Assembly (NCBI RefSeq): GCF_009695545.1
Contig: NZ_VUNS01000003.1
Span: 248,001 to 312,000 of the forward strand
DNA from: Victivallis lenta
GTDB lineage: Bacteria; Verrucomicrobiota; Lentisphaeria; Victivallales; Victivallaceae
DNA: 64,000 nt
Reading direction: 5' to 3'
The notes beneath the pieces were generated by a model. The model was not told the origin of the DNA, did not search any database, and was given only the letters and a program-made list of their open reading frames with translations. Each line of letters starts with the position of its first letter. Within the stretch, counting starts at the first letter, position 1. A program made the translations under genes and the position numbers. Shown one piece after another: positions 17,879 through 26,607 of the stretch.

Positions 17879-18187
17879 ATGGATGACTGGGTGGAAATCA
17901 GCCGCGACGAACGGCATATCAGGCGCGAGCGCGCGAAAGCGCGCGAATTGCGCAAAACGCCGTATTACCGGAATCTGTTCCGGAAGGGAATCTGCCATTA
18001 CTGCGGGAAGAAGTTTCCGCCGGAAGAGCTTACGCTCGATCACATCGTTCCGGTTGCGCGCGGCGGCAGGAGCACGAAGGGGAACCTCGTCGTCTGCTGC
18101 CGCAGCTGCAATCAGGAGAAGAAGTTCCTGACTCCCGCCGAGCTGCTGCTCCGCCGGCTCTCCGAAGAGCCGGAGAGCGAATCGTAA
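17879..18187 (+). CDS. HNH-family endonuclease-like protein
   Basis: The product has 102 residues. CHYCGKKF and CCRSCN supply two zinc-binding Cys pairs, and LTLDHIVPVARGGRSTKGNLV is the HNH core with the catalytic His. The N-terminus is basic and helical (RDERHIRRERAKARELRK). Such small proteins are common free-standing nucleases of unknown target. GAGG precedes the ATG. It sits behind a response regulator, with no restriction system in view. Confidence 0.88.
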   Translation: MDDWVEISRDERHIRRERAKARELRKTPYYRNLFRKGICHYCGKKFPPEELTLDHIVPVARGGRSTKGNLVVCCRSCNQEKKFLTPAELLLRRLSEEPESES

Positions 18188-18295
18188 CGCCGGCAATTCC
18201 GTCGCGTACAGGCTGCGCCGACGACTATGCCGAAGCGGTCCGGCTGGCCCGGAACGGCATCGGCGCCGTGCCGGTCAGCCGCGTTTCCGTGCTCC

Positions 18296-21200
18296 TCAGC
18301 GGGCGATTTCGAAGTAGAGAACGGGGCCGCCCGGCAGGGTACCGGTGTCAACCGGCAGCTCGAGCCTGCCGCCGGAAACAAAGAGCGGAATCGGGGCGCG
18401 GCGTTCGCCGTTCAGTTCCAGCGGATATGCTTTCATCTGCGATGCGTTTTCGTTCCTGACTATCAGCGTGAAGGTTCCGGTTCGGACGAGAGTCGGATTC
18501 TTCCCCGGATGTTTCCGGACCGTCATGGTCCGGTCGGTGAACGTCATGCCGGAGTTCAGTGCGTTGGTAGCGTAGACGACCAGCAGCCGTTTTGCCGTGC
18601 GGATCGTGCCGTCGAGTGCGATGACGGAGAGATTGCCGTCTGTCGTGAAACGGGTGATTTCAATGTCGCTGAGCTTCAGCGCTGTTCCCGCAGGAGCGGC
18701 CATCCCCTGAAAACGCGGCGTGTCGGCACGGACAAGTTTCCGGTTCGCGTCAAGCAGGAGTTCTCCGGTCTCGCTTTCGAAAAGTGTCCAGCCGCCGCTG
18801 CGATTGGCCTCCGGCAGTATGCCTTGTTTTTTCAGGGCGGAGAGTTCGGCGGCGAGATTGAAGCCGGAGGGCGCGGCCTCATGTGTCTGCGAGAATCCGG
18901 CGGTATTGTTTTCCACGCGCGAATTTCCCGACAGCGGGATGATCGCAACTCCTTTTCCGGCAGGAAGAAGCGGTTTTCCGGAATCGTTCTGCTCCAGGGT
19001 CAGCTTCGTTACGAGGGACAGCCGGGACTGAGCGCTGCCGAGCGCGTCCGGATACGCTCCCGTTCTCCGGAGTTCCTGTTCGGAAAAGCGGATGCGCGCT
19101 TCTCCGCATGCCGGAGAGATATCGCCGCGCAGGAAGAGGAAGTACCCCTGAAGCTGCTGTGCGCATTTGACCGGGTCCCAGTAGATCGCCCAGGTGTCGA
19201 TCATCCGGGCGTTCGAGATAGCGGCCGGCCCCTCGTGGGCCATGAGGCCGTCCACATCGTTCATGGCGGCGAAAGCGGTGAACCCGAGCGCCTCCTCATA
19301 GCGGTAACGGTTCCAGAACAGATGGCCGTACTCATTGATCATGAATGGCTTTCCTGCAATCCGGGTCGAGGCGCAGTCGCGGAAGAGCGGTGCGCCGCCT
19401 CCGACCATGCTTCCCTGGCTCTGCTGGGTGCCGTCTGCGGACAGGTGGCCGAAATAGGAGTGCATGGTTACGACCTCGAGGTCGCCGCGTACCGCAGAGT
19501 AGTGCATGGATTTCGTCATATCGAAATTTGTGAAGAGCCCTTTATAGCCCCATTGCCGGAACTTCTGCGTGAAGTAGCGGATCATGCCGCGTTCCTGCCG
19601 GGCAATGAATTCATCGAGGTCCGCACCGCGTCTGCCGCGTGCGGCGTACTGCTCCGGAGTGAACGCCGGCACCTCGCTGAAAGCGCCGAACGCGGTTTTC
19701 CATGCCGCGTTCAGCCTTTCGGCGGAACCGTATTTCTCCCGGAGGAAGCGTCGCCACGCCGGGGCTCCCAGCTCATGAAAATCATGATTGCGGATGAAGG
19801 CGAACTCCTGCTCGTTGCAGCCTGTAATCAGTGCGAGGACAGGATCGTCGATCAGGCGCGTCCCTGTGTAGGGGTTCCGGTGGGTGAAGAGCTGCCGCAT
19901 CCCTTCTTCGCACTGTTTCCGGCTTTCTGCGTCGAAATACATGGTGTAACGGTGTTCCATTGTGCCGCCGACGAGCCAGCGGTTTGCTCCGGAGTAGCCG
20001 GTCGGTCCGCCGAGCGCGTCGATCATGAGGTAAATCCCGTTTTTTTTAAGTGCGCTGACAAGGTAGTCCAGAAGATCGAGCTCCGCCGGCTTCAGCTTCA
20101 CTTCCCCCTGTTCCAGATTCCCGAGGCTTATATTCGGCATGTGGATGCGGTACATATTATAGCCCTGACGCCGGATTTCGCGGACGAAGCGGTCGATCTT
20201 TTCGTGCGAGTCAAGGTCGTTCTCCCGGATTCTGAGGCTCTCGCGTCTGCCGTTGTGCATGAAGTGGATCGTGCCGCCGAGCCCGCCGGAGGCGGAATAG
20301 AAGCGTACGGCTTTTTCGGGTTCGCTCTGCCGCGCGAACCGCCCCGCCGCATTGACGATGATCCGTTCGACCGGACGGATGGTGCCGGAAGAGAGATCGA
20401 GGGCGGAACCGGGGAGGATGCACGGTGACTCCGGGCGTTTCAGCGGTTTCCAGGGCCCGCCCGCTTCGATGACATATTCCGTGTCGCGGACAGGGGTGTA
20501 CTTCCGGTCCGAGATCGTTGCTCCGGCGATGATCCAGAGCGCTTCTCCACCGGCCGAGCGGAACTTCAGCCGCGCAATATCGGAATCAAGCGCGAATCGT
20601 GCGGTGAAAAGCCCGACGCTGCTGCCGTTTCCTGCTGTCCATTTCGCGCCGGGCCACGCCTCCGGCAGTTCGCGGACCCGCCACCAGTCGTCGACGTGGC
20701 GGCCGCCGATGACGTCGACGGTGCGGGTTTTCCCGGTTGAAGAGGTGATTTCGAGTTCGCCGGTTCTGCCGGTATTCCCCCAGCAGAGCGCGTGGAGCAG
20801 ATAGAGGTATTTCCCCCGCAGCGGAGTTTTGAAGCGCAGTTCCGCCTCTTTCCGGCCGTTCGGAAAGTGGGTCGAGTACATGGAGAGCACGCTCCGGCCG
20901 CCGTTTCGGGCGGGATCGGAGAGGACGAAGGGAACGCCGCCGTACACCTCCCTTCCCCGGTCGAAATTCCGGGCATCGCTGTCGCGTCCCTGGTCGGACC
21001 AGCCGCCTTTGCCGTCTCCGGCGGTTTCATCGGAGAAATCCATATTCGCAATCGCGGAGAGATCGAGCATCGTGTCGTCCGCTTCGGCGGAAAAATTCCG
21101 GAACTCCAGTTTCCCGCCGGCATTCTGAAAGCCGAGCGTGAGCAGGACCGTTTCCGCGTCGGCCGGAATATTCGTCCGGAACGAAATGCGCTGCCACCCG

Positions 21201-21580
21201 TAGCTGCCGGGGGCGATTTTTCCACCGGGATAAAGTTCCCCTCCGGGCGACTTTATCCAGAGCAGGAACTTTCCTCCGTGGAAGTGTTTCGCCTGCGGTC
21301 CCGGCACGAGGTTTTCCGCCCGGACTTCGATCGAGCAGCTCACACGCCGTCCGCGCAGGCGATCGACCGGCAGGGAGCGGAAGATCCCGACCGTCCCCCT
21401 CGAAAGCTTCTCCCTCGGCAGCTTGAGCGTGATCCCCTCCCGGCCGGGCGCGGCTTCGCAGCCTCGAACGCTCCACTCTTTGAGCGCGCCGGTTCCGGTC
21501 ATGGGGAGGGAGATTGCCTGCGCCGCCGCCGGGAATGCAGAGCAGAGCAGGAGAAGCAGCAGCGGTACTGTCTTATTCAT
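18296..21580 (-). CDS. Large secreted clan GH-A glycoside hydrolase (GH5-like barrel)
   Basis: The product has 1094 residues. A signal peptide (MNKTVPLLLLLLCSAFPAAAQA) leads into about 400 residues of beta-sandwich-like text, with carbohydrate-binding features such as GSYGWQRISFRTNIPADAETV. The barrel follows (GYNMYRIHMPNISLG; LLDYLVSALKKNGIYLMIDALGG). ALITGCNEQEFAF gives the likely acid/base Glu and KPFMINEYGHLFW the likely nucleophile Glu. A C-terminal beta domain ends the protein. I use the ATG at 21580 because GAGG is 6 bases upstream; a second ATG lies at 21592. It starts 18 bases after the stop of a prepilin-like gene and is probably its operon partner. The substrate is not predictable. 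Confidence 0.8.
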   Translation of the reverse strand: MNKTVPLLLLLLCSAFPAAAQAISLPMTGTGALKEWSVRGCEAAPGREGITLKLPREKLSRGTVGIFRSLPVDRLRGRRVSCSIEVRAENLVPGPQAKHFHGGKFLLWIKSPGGELYPGGKIAPGSYGWQRISFRTNIPADAETVLLTLGFQNAGGKLEFRNFSAEADDTMLDLSAIANMDFSDETAGDGKGGWSDQGRDSDARNFDRGREVYGGVPFVLSDPARNGGRSVLSMYSTHFPNGRKEAELRFKTPLRGKYLYLLHALCWGNTGRTGELEITSSTGKTRTVDVIGGRHVDDWWRVRELPEAWPGAKWTAGNGSSVGLFTARFALDSDIARLKFRSAGGEALWIIAGATISDRKYTPVRDTEYVIEAGGPWKPLKRPESPCILPGSALDLSSGTIRPVERIIVNAAGRFARQSEPEKAVRFYSASGGLGGTIHFMHNGRRESLRIRENDLDSHEKIDRFVREIRRQGYNMYRIHMPNISLGNLEQGEVKLKPAELDLLDYLVSALKKNGIYLMIDALGGPTGYSGANRWLVGGTMEHRYTMYFDAESRKQCEEGMRQLFTHRNPYTGTRLIDDPVLALITGCNEQEFAFIRNHDFHELGAPAWRRFLREKYGSAERLNAAWKTAFGAFSEVPAFTPEQYAARGRRGADLDEFIARQERGMIRYFTQKFRQWGYKGLFTNFDMTKSMHYSAVRGDLEVVTMHSYFGHLSADGTQQSQGSMVGGGAPLFRDCASTRIAGKPFMINEYGHLFWNRYRYEEALGFTAFAAMNDVDGLMAHEGPAAISNARMIDTWAIYWDPVKCAQQLQGYFLFLRGDISPACGEARIRFSEQELRRTGAYPDALGSAQSRLSLVTKLTLEQNDSGKPLLPAGKGVAIIPLSGNSRVENNTAGFSQTHEAAPSGFNLAAELSALKKQGILPEANRSGGWTLFESETGELLLDANRKLVRADTPRFQGMAAPAGTALKLSDIEITRFTTDGNLSVIALDGTIRTAKRLLVVYATNALNSGMTFTDRTMTVRKHPGKNPTLVRTGTFTLIVRNENASQMKAYPLELNGERRAPIPLFVSGGRLELPVDTGTLPGGPVLYFEIAR

Positions 21581-21598
21581 CGGCAGCCTCATATATGT

Positions 21599-22297
21599 TT
21601 ACGGAACCCAGTAGAGGAACATGGAGTCGCGCGCCGTCATCTCCGTCGGCCAGGTCGTATCCGCGGTCCGCTGGAGCCACGCCACGTGACCGTCGACGAA
21701 TGCGCCGTTCGCTCCGGATTGATGACGGTCGGAGACCGCCGTATCGTAATCCCAGCTCAGCCGCTTCCAATAGCCGAACCAGTACGAGAATTTGTCGGAA
21801 TTGATTTCTTTGTAGCCGTCGACCATGAAAAGCTTCCGTGAGGGGCCTCTGCACTGCCGGAAGCTGATCCACTTGCCGTTCGTTCCGAGGAGCGAGGCGT
21901 TATGGATCGTTGCCTCGTTGATCGCGTAGCCGCCGCCTTTGGACGGGTCCCCGGCATAAGCCGGGCAGAGGGCGACACCGTCCGGTCTCCATCCCTGTGA
22001 CGAGCCTGCGAGTTTTTTCAGATAGCCGCGCAGCTGCAGGAGCCCGAAGTGTGCGAAACTGTTCCCGCCTCCATCGACGATCTTTGTCTGCGAACCGTTG
22101 CTTGCGAAGGCGTTGCAGTCGGTATCGTACATGATATGCGCGAGCATGAGCTGCTTCAGGTTCGACTGGCAGCTGCTGCGTTTTGCAGTCGCCCGCGCCC
22201 GGTTCAGGGCGGGCAGCAGCATCGCGGCGAGGATTGCGATGATTGCAATTACGATAAGAAGTTCAATCAGTGTGAAATGAAATGTTTTGTTTCTCAT
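21599..22297 (-). CDS. Prepilin-like (pseudopilin) protein, H-X9-DG type
   Basis: The product has 232 residues. MRNKTFH precedes [16 protein letters not shown], and the C-terminal part has [18 protein letters not shown], a complete H-X9-DG motif. The middle is a small globular domain with aromatic-rich text ([17 protein letters not shown]) that could bind sugar. GGGAG precedes the ATG. It lies between a GntR-type regulator upstream and a secreted hydrolase downstream, all on the minus strand. Confidence 0.92.
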   Translation of the reverse strand: MRNKTFHFTLIELLIVIAIIAILAAMLLPALNRARATAKRSSCQSNLKQLMLAHIMYDTDCNAFASNGSQTKIVDGGGNSFAHFGLLQLRGYLKKLAGSSQGWRPDGVALCPAYAGDPSKGGGYAINEATIHNASLLGTNGKWISFRQCRGPSRKLFMVDGYKEINSDKFSYWFGYWKRLSWDYDTAVSDRHQSGANGAFVDGHVAWLQRTADTTWPTEMTARDSMFLYWVP

Positions 22298-22403
22298 GAA
22301 TTACTCCCATATTCTCCAACAAATGATCGTTGTTTCGGCCGCTTTTCGGCGGCTCCGCGGCTCCGCCCTGCGCCGGCGGGCGTTGTCGGGAACATCATCC
22401 CAC

Positions 22404-23462
22404 TTATCTGGCTGCCTGCAAAACTTTCAAAGGCACGGGCAATGCGACATGAACCGGAGGTGCGGAAGCATCCGCCAGCCGTTCGGAAACACGGCGGGCG
22501 ATCCGGTCGCCGAGTTCTTCGAACGGGACTTCCGATACGATGCCGCAAAATTCCGGAGTATGGATGGTGTGGAATTCCGCGAGCATCCGGCACTGCGAAA
22601 CGGTATCGACATGGTGCATTTTCAGGAGTTCGAGGATGCCGGAGAGGTACTCCCCATGGGTGTAGAATGCATCGGGGATCACCCCGGCTTCGAGCTTCGC
22701 TGCGATCTGGTCGAAGACGGAGGACGAGGGCTCCTCCCGGAACGCATGCAGATCAAGCTTTCTGCCGGCTTCGCGGTATGCATCTTCAAAACCGCGCAGG
22801 CGGCTCCGGCTGGCGTCGTTTTCGACGGCGAAGAAGACCCGGCGGCGCCCCTCGGCGAGCAGTCGCAGTCCCATTTCACGGCCGGATCCGTGCAGATCGA
22901 AGCGGAAGTTGTCGACGGCGGCCTCTTCCGGCAGCTCGCCGCAGGTTACGATCAGGATTCCCGCTTCTTCGAGCCGCCGGATCAGCGGTAATCGCGTCTC
23001 GCTCGCATTGAACCAGACCAATGCATCGAGATACTGGCTGCGGATCTCATTGAACATCTCGTCGTCGCTCATGGAGACAAGCGACAGGTGGCGGACCATC
23101 CGGAGACTCCGGGTCAGCGACCGTCCGGTGCAGCTCAGCAGCGACCATGCCGAGTACTCATAGAAGAAAAATTTGCCGTCCCCGTACAGGAGTCCGACCA
23201 GAGGTGCTTTTCTGCGGTCGGGAAAGAAGGTCCCGTTGCATTTCGTGAAGGTGCCGATGCCGCGTTTGCCTTCGATATACCCTTCCCGGGTCAGCGCCTG
23301 CAGCACGAGCGTGACCGTGCTGCGCGCCACGCCGAACATCCTGCTCAGCTCAACGGAACTCGGCAGCATGACCGCTTCTCCGGGATGCGTGTAAATCAGG
23401 TTCATCACATAGTGCCGGATCTTCAGACTTTCCTGTACCGGTCTGCCGCGTACGTTGCTCAT
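22404..23462 (-). CDS. GntR-type HTH regulator with LacI-like sugar-binding domain
   Basis: The product has 352 residues. The winged helix lies in the first 80 residues (IRHYVMNLIYTHPGEAVMLP, SSVELSRMFGVARSTVTLVL, TREGYIEGKRGIGTFT). The remainder resembles a periplasmic-binding-protein fold (LDALVWFNASETRLPLIRRL; AEGRRRVFFAVENDASRSRL), as in AraR-type repressors. I start at the ATG at 23462 with AAAGG 8 bases upstream; a start 13 codons further up has less support. It probably regulates the pseudopilin and hydrolase genes downstream and perhaps the divergent operon. Confidence 0.88.
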   Translation of the reverse strand: MSNVRGRPVQESLKIRHYVMNLIYTHPGEAVMLPSSVELSRMFGVARSTVTLVLQALTREGYIEGKRGIGTFTKCNGTFFPDRRKAPLVGLLYGDGKFFFYEYSAWSLLSCTGRSLTRSLRMVRHLSLVSMSDDEMFNEIRSQYLDALVWFNASETRLPLIRRLEEAGILIVTCGELPEEAAVDNFRFDLHGSGREMGLRLLAEGRRRVFFAVENDASRSRLRGFEDAYREAGRKLDLHAFREEPSSSVFDQIAAKLEAGVIPDAFYTHGEYLSGILELLKMHHVDTVSQCRMLAEFHTIHTPEFCGIVSEVPFEELGDRIARRVSERLADASAPPVHVALPVPLKVLQAAR

Positions 23463-23505
23463 CGGTAGGACCTTTCTATTTAACGGACATTCATCGGACA
23501 TTTAT

Positions 23506-23534
23506 ATTATACGCAATTCGCATTGAAAAAGCAA
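23506..23534 (-). promoter_or_regulatory. Leftward promoter of the divergent carbohydrate locus
   Basis: On the minus strand TTGCTT (23529-23534) and TATAAT (23506-23511) are 17 bases apart. The -35 lies in the outer inverted repeat described separately. Confidence 0.75.
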
Positions 23535-23604
23535 GCCGTTTTCATGAGATTTGCATTTTTTTAAAGAAATAAGAATTGCAAATCGAATCAGGCTCTTGCT
23601 TTTT
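23526..23604. promoter_or_regulatory. Nested inverted repeats between divergent promoters
   Basis: The outer arms AAAAAGCAAG (23526-23535) and CTTGCTTTTT (23595-23604) contain the two -35 boxes. The inner arms GATTTGCA (23548-23555) and TGCAAATC (23577-23584) share nearly the same centre. The inner pair is a good operator candidate for the GntR-type or IclR protein encoded on either side. Confidence 0.6.
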
Positions 23605-23624
23605 GAGTTAATATGAAGTATAAT
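23596..23624 (+). promoter_or_regulatory. Rightward promoter of the divergent carbohydrate locus
   Basis: TTGCTT (23596-23601) and TATAAT (23619-23624) are 17 bases apart, mirroring the leftward promoter. Confidence 0.75.
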
Positions 23625-23667
23625 TTTATTATAAGACAATTGTATTTCATAATATGAAAGAGTGAAG

Positions 23668-24417
23668 ATGATAAAAGTACTCGACAAAACCTTTGCGATT
23701 CTGGAGGCGGTGGTGCTGAATTCGCCGCATCCGCTCCGGATTTCGGTGCTGGCCGAACGGTTCGGCATCAACACCGGCACCTGCGCGCGGATCATCCGCG
23801 AGCTTTCCGATGCCGGATATCTGATTCAGGTTTCGCGGCAGGACGGCTATGCGGCAGGACCGCGCGCACTCGCCTTCGCCAATGCGGTCAGCTATAAACC
23901 GGCGCTGCTGGAGGCGGCCCGTCCGGTTGCCGACGGAGCCGCTCGGCGATTCGAGGCTTCCGTGCTGCTGGCCGAACGGCAGGGAGGGCTGCGTTACATC
24001 CTCTATCACCGGAACGAATCGCCGCGTCTGGCGATCCGGCTCTCCGAACTTGCGTTCCGCGATCTTTTCGACACGGCGACCGGGCTTATGCTCGCTGCGT
24101 TCGCACCGGAGGAGGAATTGCCGGCGCTGCTGGATTCGTCCGGCGGCGAACGGTTCCGGCTGCTCGACCCGGCGCGCGGAATCCGGGAACAGCTGGCGGA
24201 GATCCGCGAGGCGAAGAGCGTCGTGTTCGCCGATCCGGCGCGCGGACAGGGCATCGCGGCGTTTCCGGTTTTCCGCAACGGGGCGTTTCTCGCGACGCTC
24301 GGCGGCTCGATTCCGTTCGACGAGTATGCGGAGCGCGGCGCGGCGTTTGCCGAAGGGCTCTCCCGCGCCGCCTCCGAAATCAGCAAAGCGGTTTCAATCA
24401 TCAACACGGCAGGATAA
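23668..24417 (+). CDS. IclR-family transcriptional regulator
   Basis: The product has 249 residues. The N-terminal winged helix (KVLDKTFAILEAVVLN, ISVLAERFGINTGTCARIIRELSDAGYL) is followed by a GAF-like effector domain (RFEASVLLAERQGGLRYILY, LFDTATGLMLAAFAP, GIAAFPVF). A typical regulator of sugar or aromatic catabolism, it leads an operon of sugar-processing genes. The ATG at 23668 has AAAGAG 6 bases upstream; an in-frame GTG at 23662 is the alternative. The next start codon is 5 bases after its stop. Confidence 0.9.
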   Translation: MIKVLDKTFAILEAVVLNSPHPLRISVLAERFGINTGTCARIIRELSDAGYLIQVSRQDGYAAGPRALAFANAVSYKPALLEAARPVADGAARRFEASVLLAERQGGLRYILYHRNESPRLAIRLSELAFRDLFDTATGLMLAAFAPEEELPALLDSSGGERFRLLDPARGIREQLAEIREAKSVVFADPARGQGIAAFPVFRNGAFLATLGGSIPFDEYAERGAAFAEGLSRAASEISKAVSIINTAG

Positions 24418-24422
24418 CAGGC

Positions 24423-25166
24423 ATGGACAGCATCGAAGGAAAAGTCGCCCTGGTCACCGGGGCGTCGCAGGGACTCGGCCGGGTCATCGCGCAGGAACTC
24501 GCGAAACTCGGCTGCCGGGTCGTCGTCAATTACGCGAACAACACCGCAAATGCCGAACAGGTGAAGCGGGAGATCGAAACGGCGGGCGGCGATGTCCGCA
24601 TCGTCCGCTGCGACGTCGGCGACGAAGCGGCCGTGAATGAGATGTTCCGGGAGCTCGGTCCGGTCGACATTCTCGTCAACAACGCGCGGCTCGACCCGTG
24701 GCTGCGGACCGCCGATATGAGCGAGGGTGAATGGTTCGACCGGGTCATGCGAGTCAACCTGAAGGGGGCGTTTCTCGCCTCTCTCGCGTTTTTCGAGCGG
24801 GCGAAGGCGCGCGGCTGGGGACGGATCGTCAATATCGCCAGCGTGCGGAGCTTCCGCCCGGCCGAGATGAGCATGATCGCCTACGGCGTCTCGAAGCTCG
24901 GCATGCATGCATTGACCCGCGCTTTTGCCGACAACGGCGCACCATACGGCATCACGGCCAATACCGTCGCGCCCGGCATGGTCGTGACCGAGAATATCGG
25001 GAAGCGGCTGACGCCGGAGAAGTACGCCGAGGAGTCGGCCGCGATACCGCTCGGGCGCGGCGCAACCTGCGGGGAGATCGCCGACGCGGTGATTTTTCCG
25101 CTCCGCAACGGCTACGTCACGGGGGAGACCATCAATATCAACGGCGGCATGTATTATGCGCCTTAA
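24423..25166 (+). CDS. Short-chain dehydrogenase/reductase (sugar dehydrogenase-like)
   Basis: The product has 247 residues. The Rossmann motif is TGASQGLG, with NNA at residues 86-88 and the catalytic set Ser140, Tyr154 and Lys158 (NIAS; YGVSK). GETININGGMYYAP is the usual C-terminal block. It binds NAD or NADP and oxidises an alcohol. In this operon, before a sugar-acid dehydratase, the likely role is oxidation of an aldose to the aldonic acid or lactone; that role is inferred from context. Confidence 0.9.
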   Translation: MDSIEGKVALVTGASQGLGRVIAQELAKLGCRVVVNYANNTANAEQVKREIETAGGDVRIVRCDVGDEAAVNEMFRELGPVDILVNNARLDPWLRTADMSEGEWFDRVMRVNLKGAFLASLAFFERAKARGWGRIVNIASVRSFRPAEMSMIAYGVSKLGMHALTRAFADNGAPYGITANTVAPGMVVTENIGKRLTPEKYAEESAAIPLGRGATCGEIADAVIFPLRNGYVTGETININGGMYYAP

Positions 25167-25182
25167 CCGGGAGAAGTGGAAA

Positions 25183-26607
25183 ATGAGTGGTTTGAAACGG
25201 CTCGGGGCGGTCGCTCCGGTACATGCCCGGGACGTGCGGAACTCCGTCTGGGGACTCGGGTTTGAAAAGCTCGACCGCAATGTGTTCGACCCGGGGAAGG
25301 CGTATGACAAAGTGGCGGCGCTCGGCGTCAAATGGATCCGGATTCAGTCCGGCTGGGCGCGGACCGAACGGAGCGAAGGCGTTTACGACTTCGCCTGGCT
25401 CGATTCGATCGTCGACAATCTCGTGTCGCGCGGCCTCGTCCCGTGGATCTGCCTCTGCTACGGCAACGGCATATACGACGAAGCGGCGGCGCAGGTGTTC
25501 GGCGCGGTCGGCTGCCCGCCGATCCATACCGAAAAGCAGCGGCGGGCGTGGCATGACTATGTCGTTGCGACCGCGGCCCGGTATCGCGGCCGGGTCCCCC
25601 GCTTCGAAATCTGGAACGAACCCGACGGCCGCTGGTGCTGGAAGCACGGCGTGAACGGCGCGGAAACCGGTGAATTCACGAAGGCGACCGCCGCCGCGGT
25701 CCGCGAAGGCAATCCGGAGGCGGAGGTGATCGGCGGCGTCATCTGCTGCTGCGATTTCGGCTGGCTGACTGATTTTCTCGAAACCGGCGCGGCTGCTTCG
25801 CTCGACGCCTTCAGCTATCACAGCTATACGCCGGACGAACGGGTCGGGCTCGGGAATTTCCGGCGGCTGCGGGCGCTCGTCCGGCGCTGCAATCCGGAGA
25901 TCGCCTTCATCCAGGGAGAGACCGGCACCCAGTCGCGCGAAGGCGGGGCCGGAGCGCTCCGTGAAGGCGCCTGGACGCCGGAACGGCAGGCGAAGTTCCT
26001 CGCCCGCCATCTGCTGGTCCATTTCGCGCAGGGAGTCGAAATCAACTCTTATTTCTCATGCCTCGACATGGTCGAAGCGCTGAACGGCAAGGTCGGCGAC
26101 CGCGGCAGCTATCTCGATTACGGTTTCTTCGGCGTGCTGGGAGCGGAGTTCGATGCCGAAGGACGGTCGACCGGGGAATATGCGCCGAAGCTTTCGTACC
26201 GGACACTGCAGACGCTCGCCGCGATTTTCCGCGAAGAGTGCGCCGTTGAGCCGCTGCCGTTCCGTTTCATCACCGGGCTGCATTCGCCGCGCATCATGCG
26301 TCATGACGATTCGGGAGAGGAACTGTTCACATACGGCTTCCGCAAGCCGGACGGGGCCGGATTCGTCTACTGGCATCCGGCCGAGCTGCTGACGACGGCC
26401 GGATACGAATCGACCGTTTCCGTGGAGTTTGCCGGGGTCGAAGGCGAACCCGTGCTGGTCGACCTGCTGAACGGCGAAATATATGCGCTGCCGCCGGAGA
26501 TGGCGGAGACGGACGGAAAGGGACGATGCAAATTCCTCCATTTGCCGGTCCGGGATTATCCGCTGCTGCTGGCATTCGGGAATTTTACCGGGGAGATGGA
26601 AAAATGA
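25183..26607 (+). CDS. Intracellular clan GH-A glycoside hydrolase (GH39-like)
   Basis: The product has 474 residues and no signal peptide, so it acts in the cytoplasm. The barrel begins WGLGFEKLDRNVFD, with VKWIRIQSGWARTERSEGVYDFAWLD typical of GH39 and GH5 relatives. FEIWNEPDGRW gives the acid/base Glu and FIQGETGTQSREGG the likely nucleophile Glu. A beta domain follows after about residue 370. The ATG at 25183 is 17 bases after the SDR stop. It probably cuts an imported oligosaccharide. The specificity is unknown. Confidence 0.8.
   Translation: MSGLKRLGAVAPVHARDVRNSVWGLGFEKLDRNVFDPGKAYDKVAALGVKWIRIQSGWARTERSEGVYDFAWLDSIVDNLVSRGLVPWICLCYGNGIYDEAAAQVFGAVGCPPIHTEKQRRAWHDYVVATAARYRGRVPRFEIWNEPDGRWCWKHGVNGAETGEFTKATAAAVREGNPEAEVIGGVICCCDFGWLTDFLETGAAASLDAFSYHSYTPDERVGLGNFRRLRALVRRCNPEIAFIQGETGTQSREGGAGALREGAWTPERQAKFLARHLLVHFAQGVEINSYFSCLDMVEALNGKVGDRGSYLDYGFFGVLGAEFDAEGRSTGEYAPKLSYRTLQTLAAIFREECAVEPLPFRFITGLHSPRIMRHDDSGEELFTYGFRKPDGAGFVYWHPAELLTTAGYESTVSVEFAGVEGEPVLVDLLNGEIYALPPEMAETDGKGRCKFLHLPVRDYPLLLAFGNFTGEMEK

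Noticed and set aside
18188-18295. Protein-like text after the HNH gene (DYAEAVRLARNGIGAVPVS)
   Set aside because: It is too short and lacks start and stop context; it may be chance or a small relic.
18227-20428. Plus-strand open frame of 733 codons opposite the large hydrolase
   Set aside because: It is a shadow of a GH-A enzyme with visible catalytic motifs and signal peptide on the minus strand.
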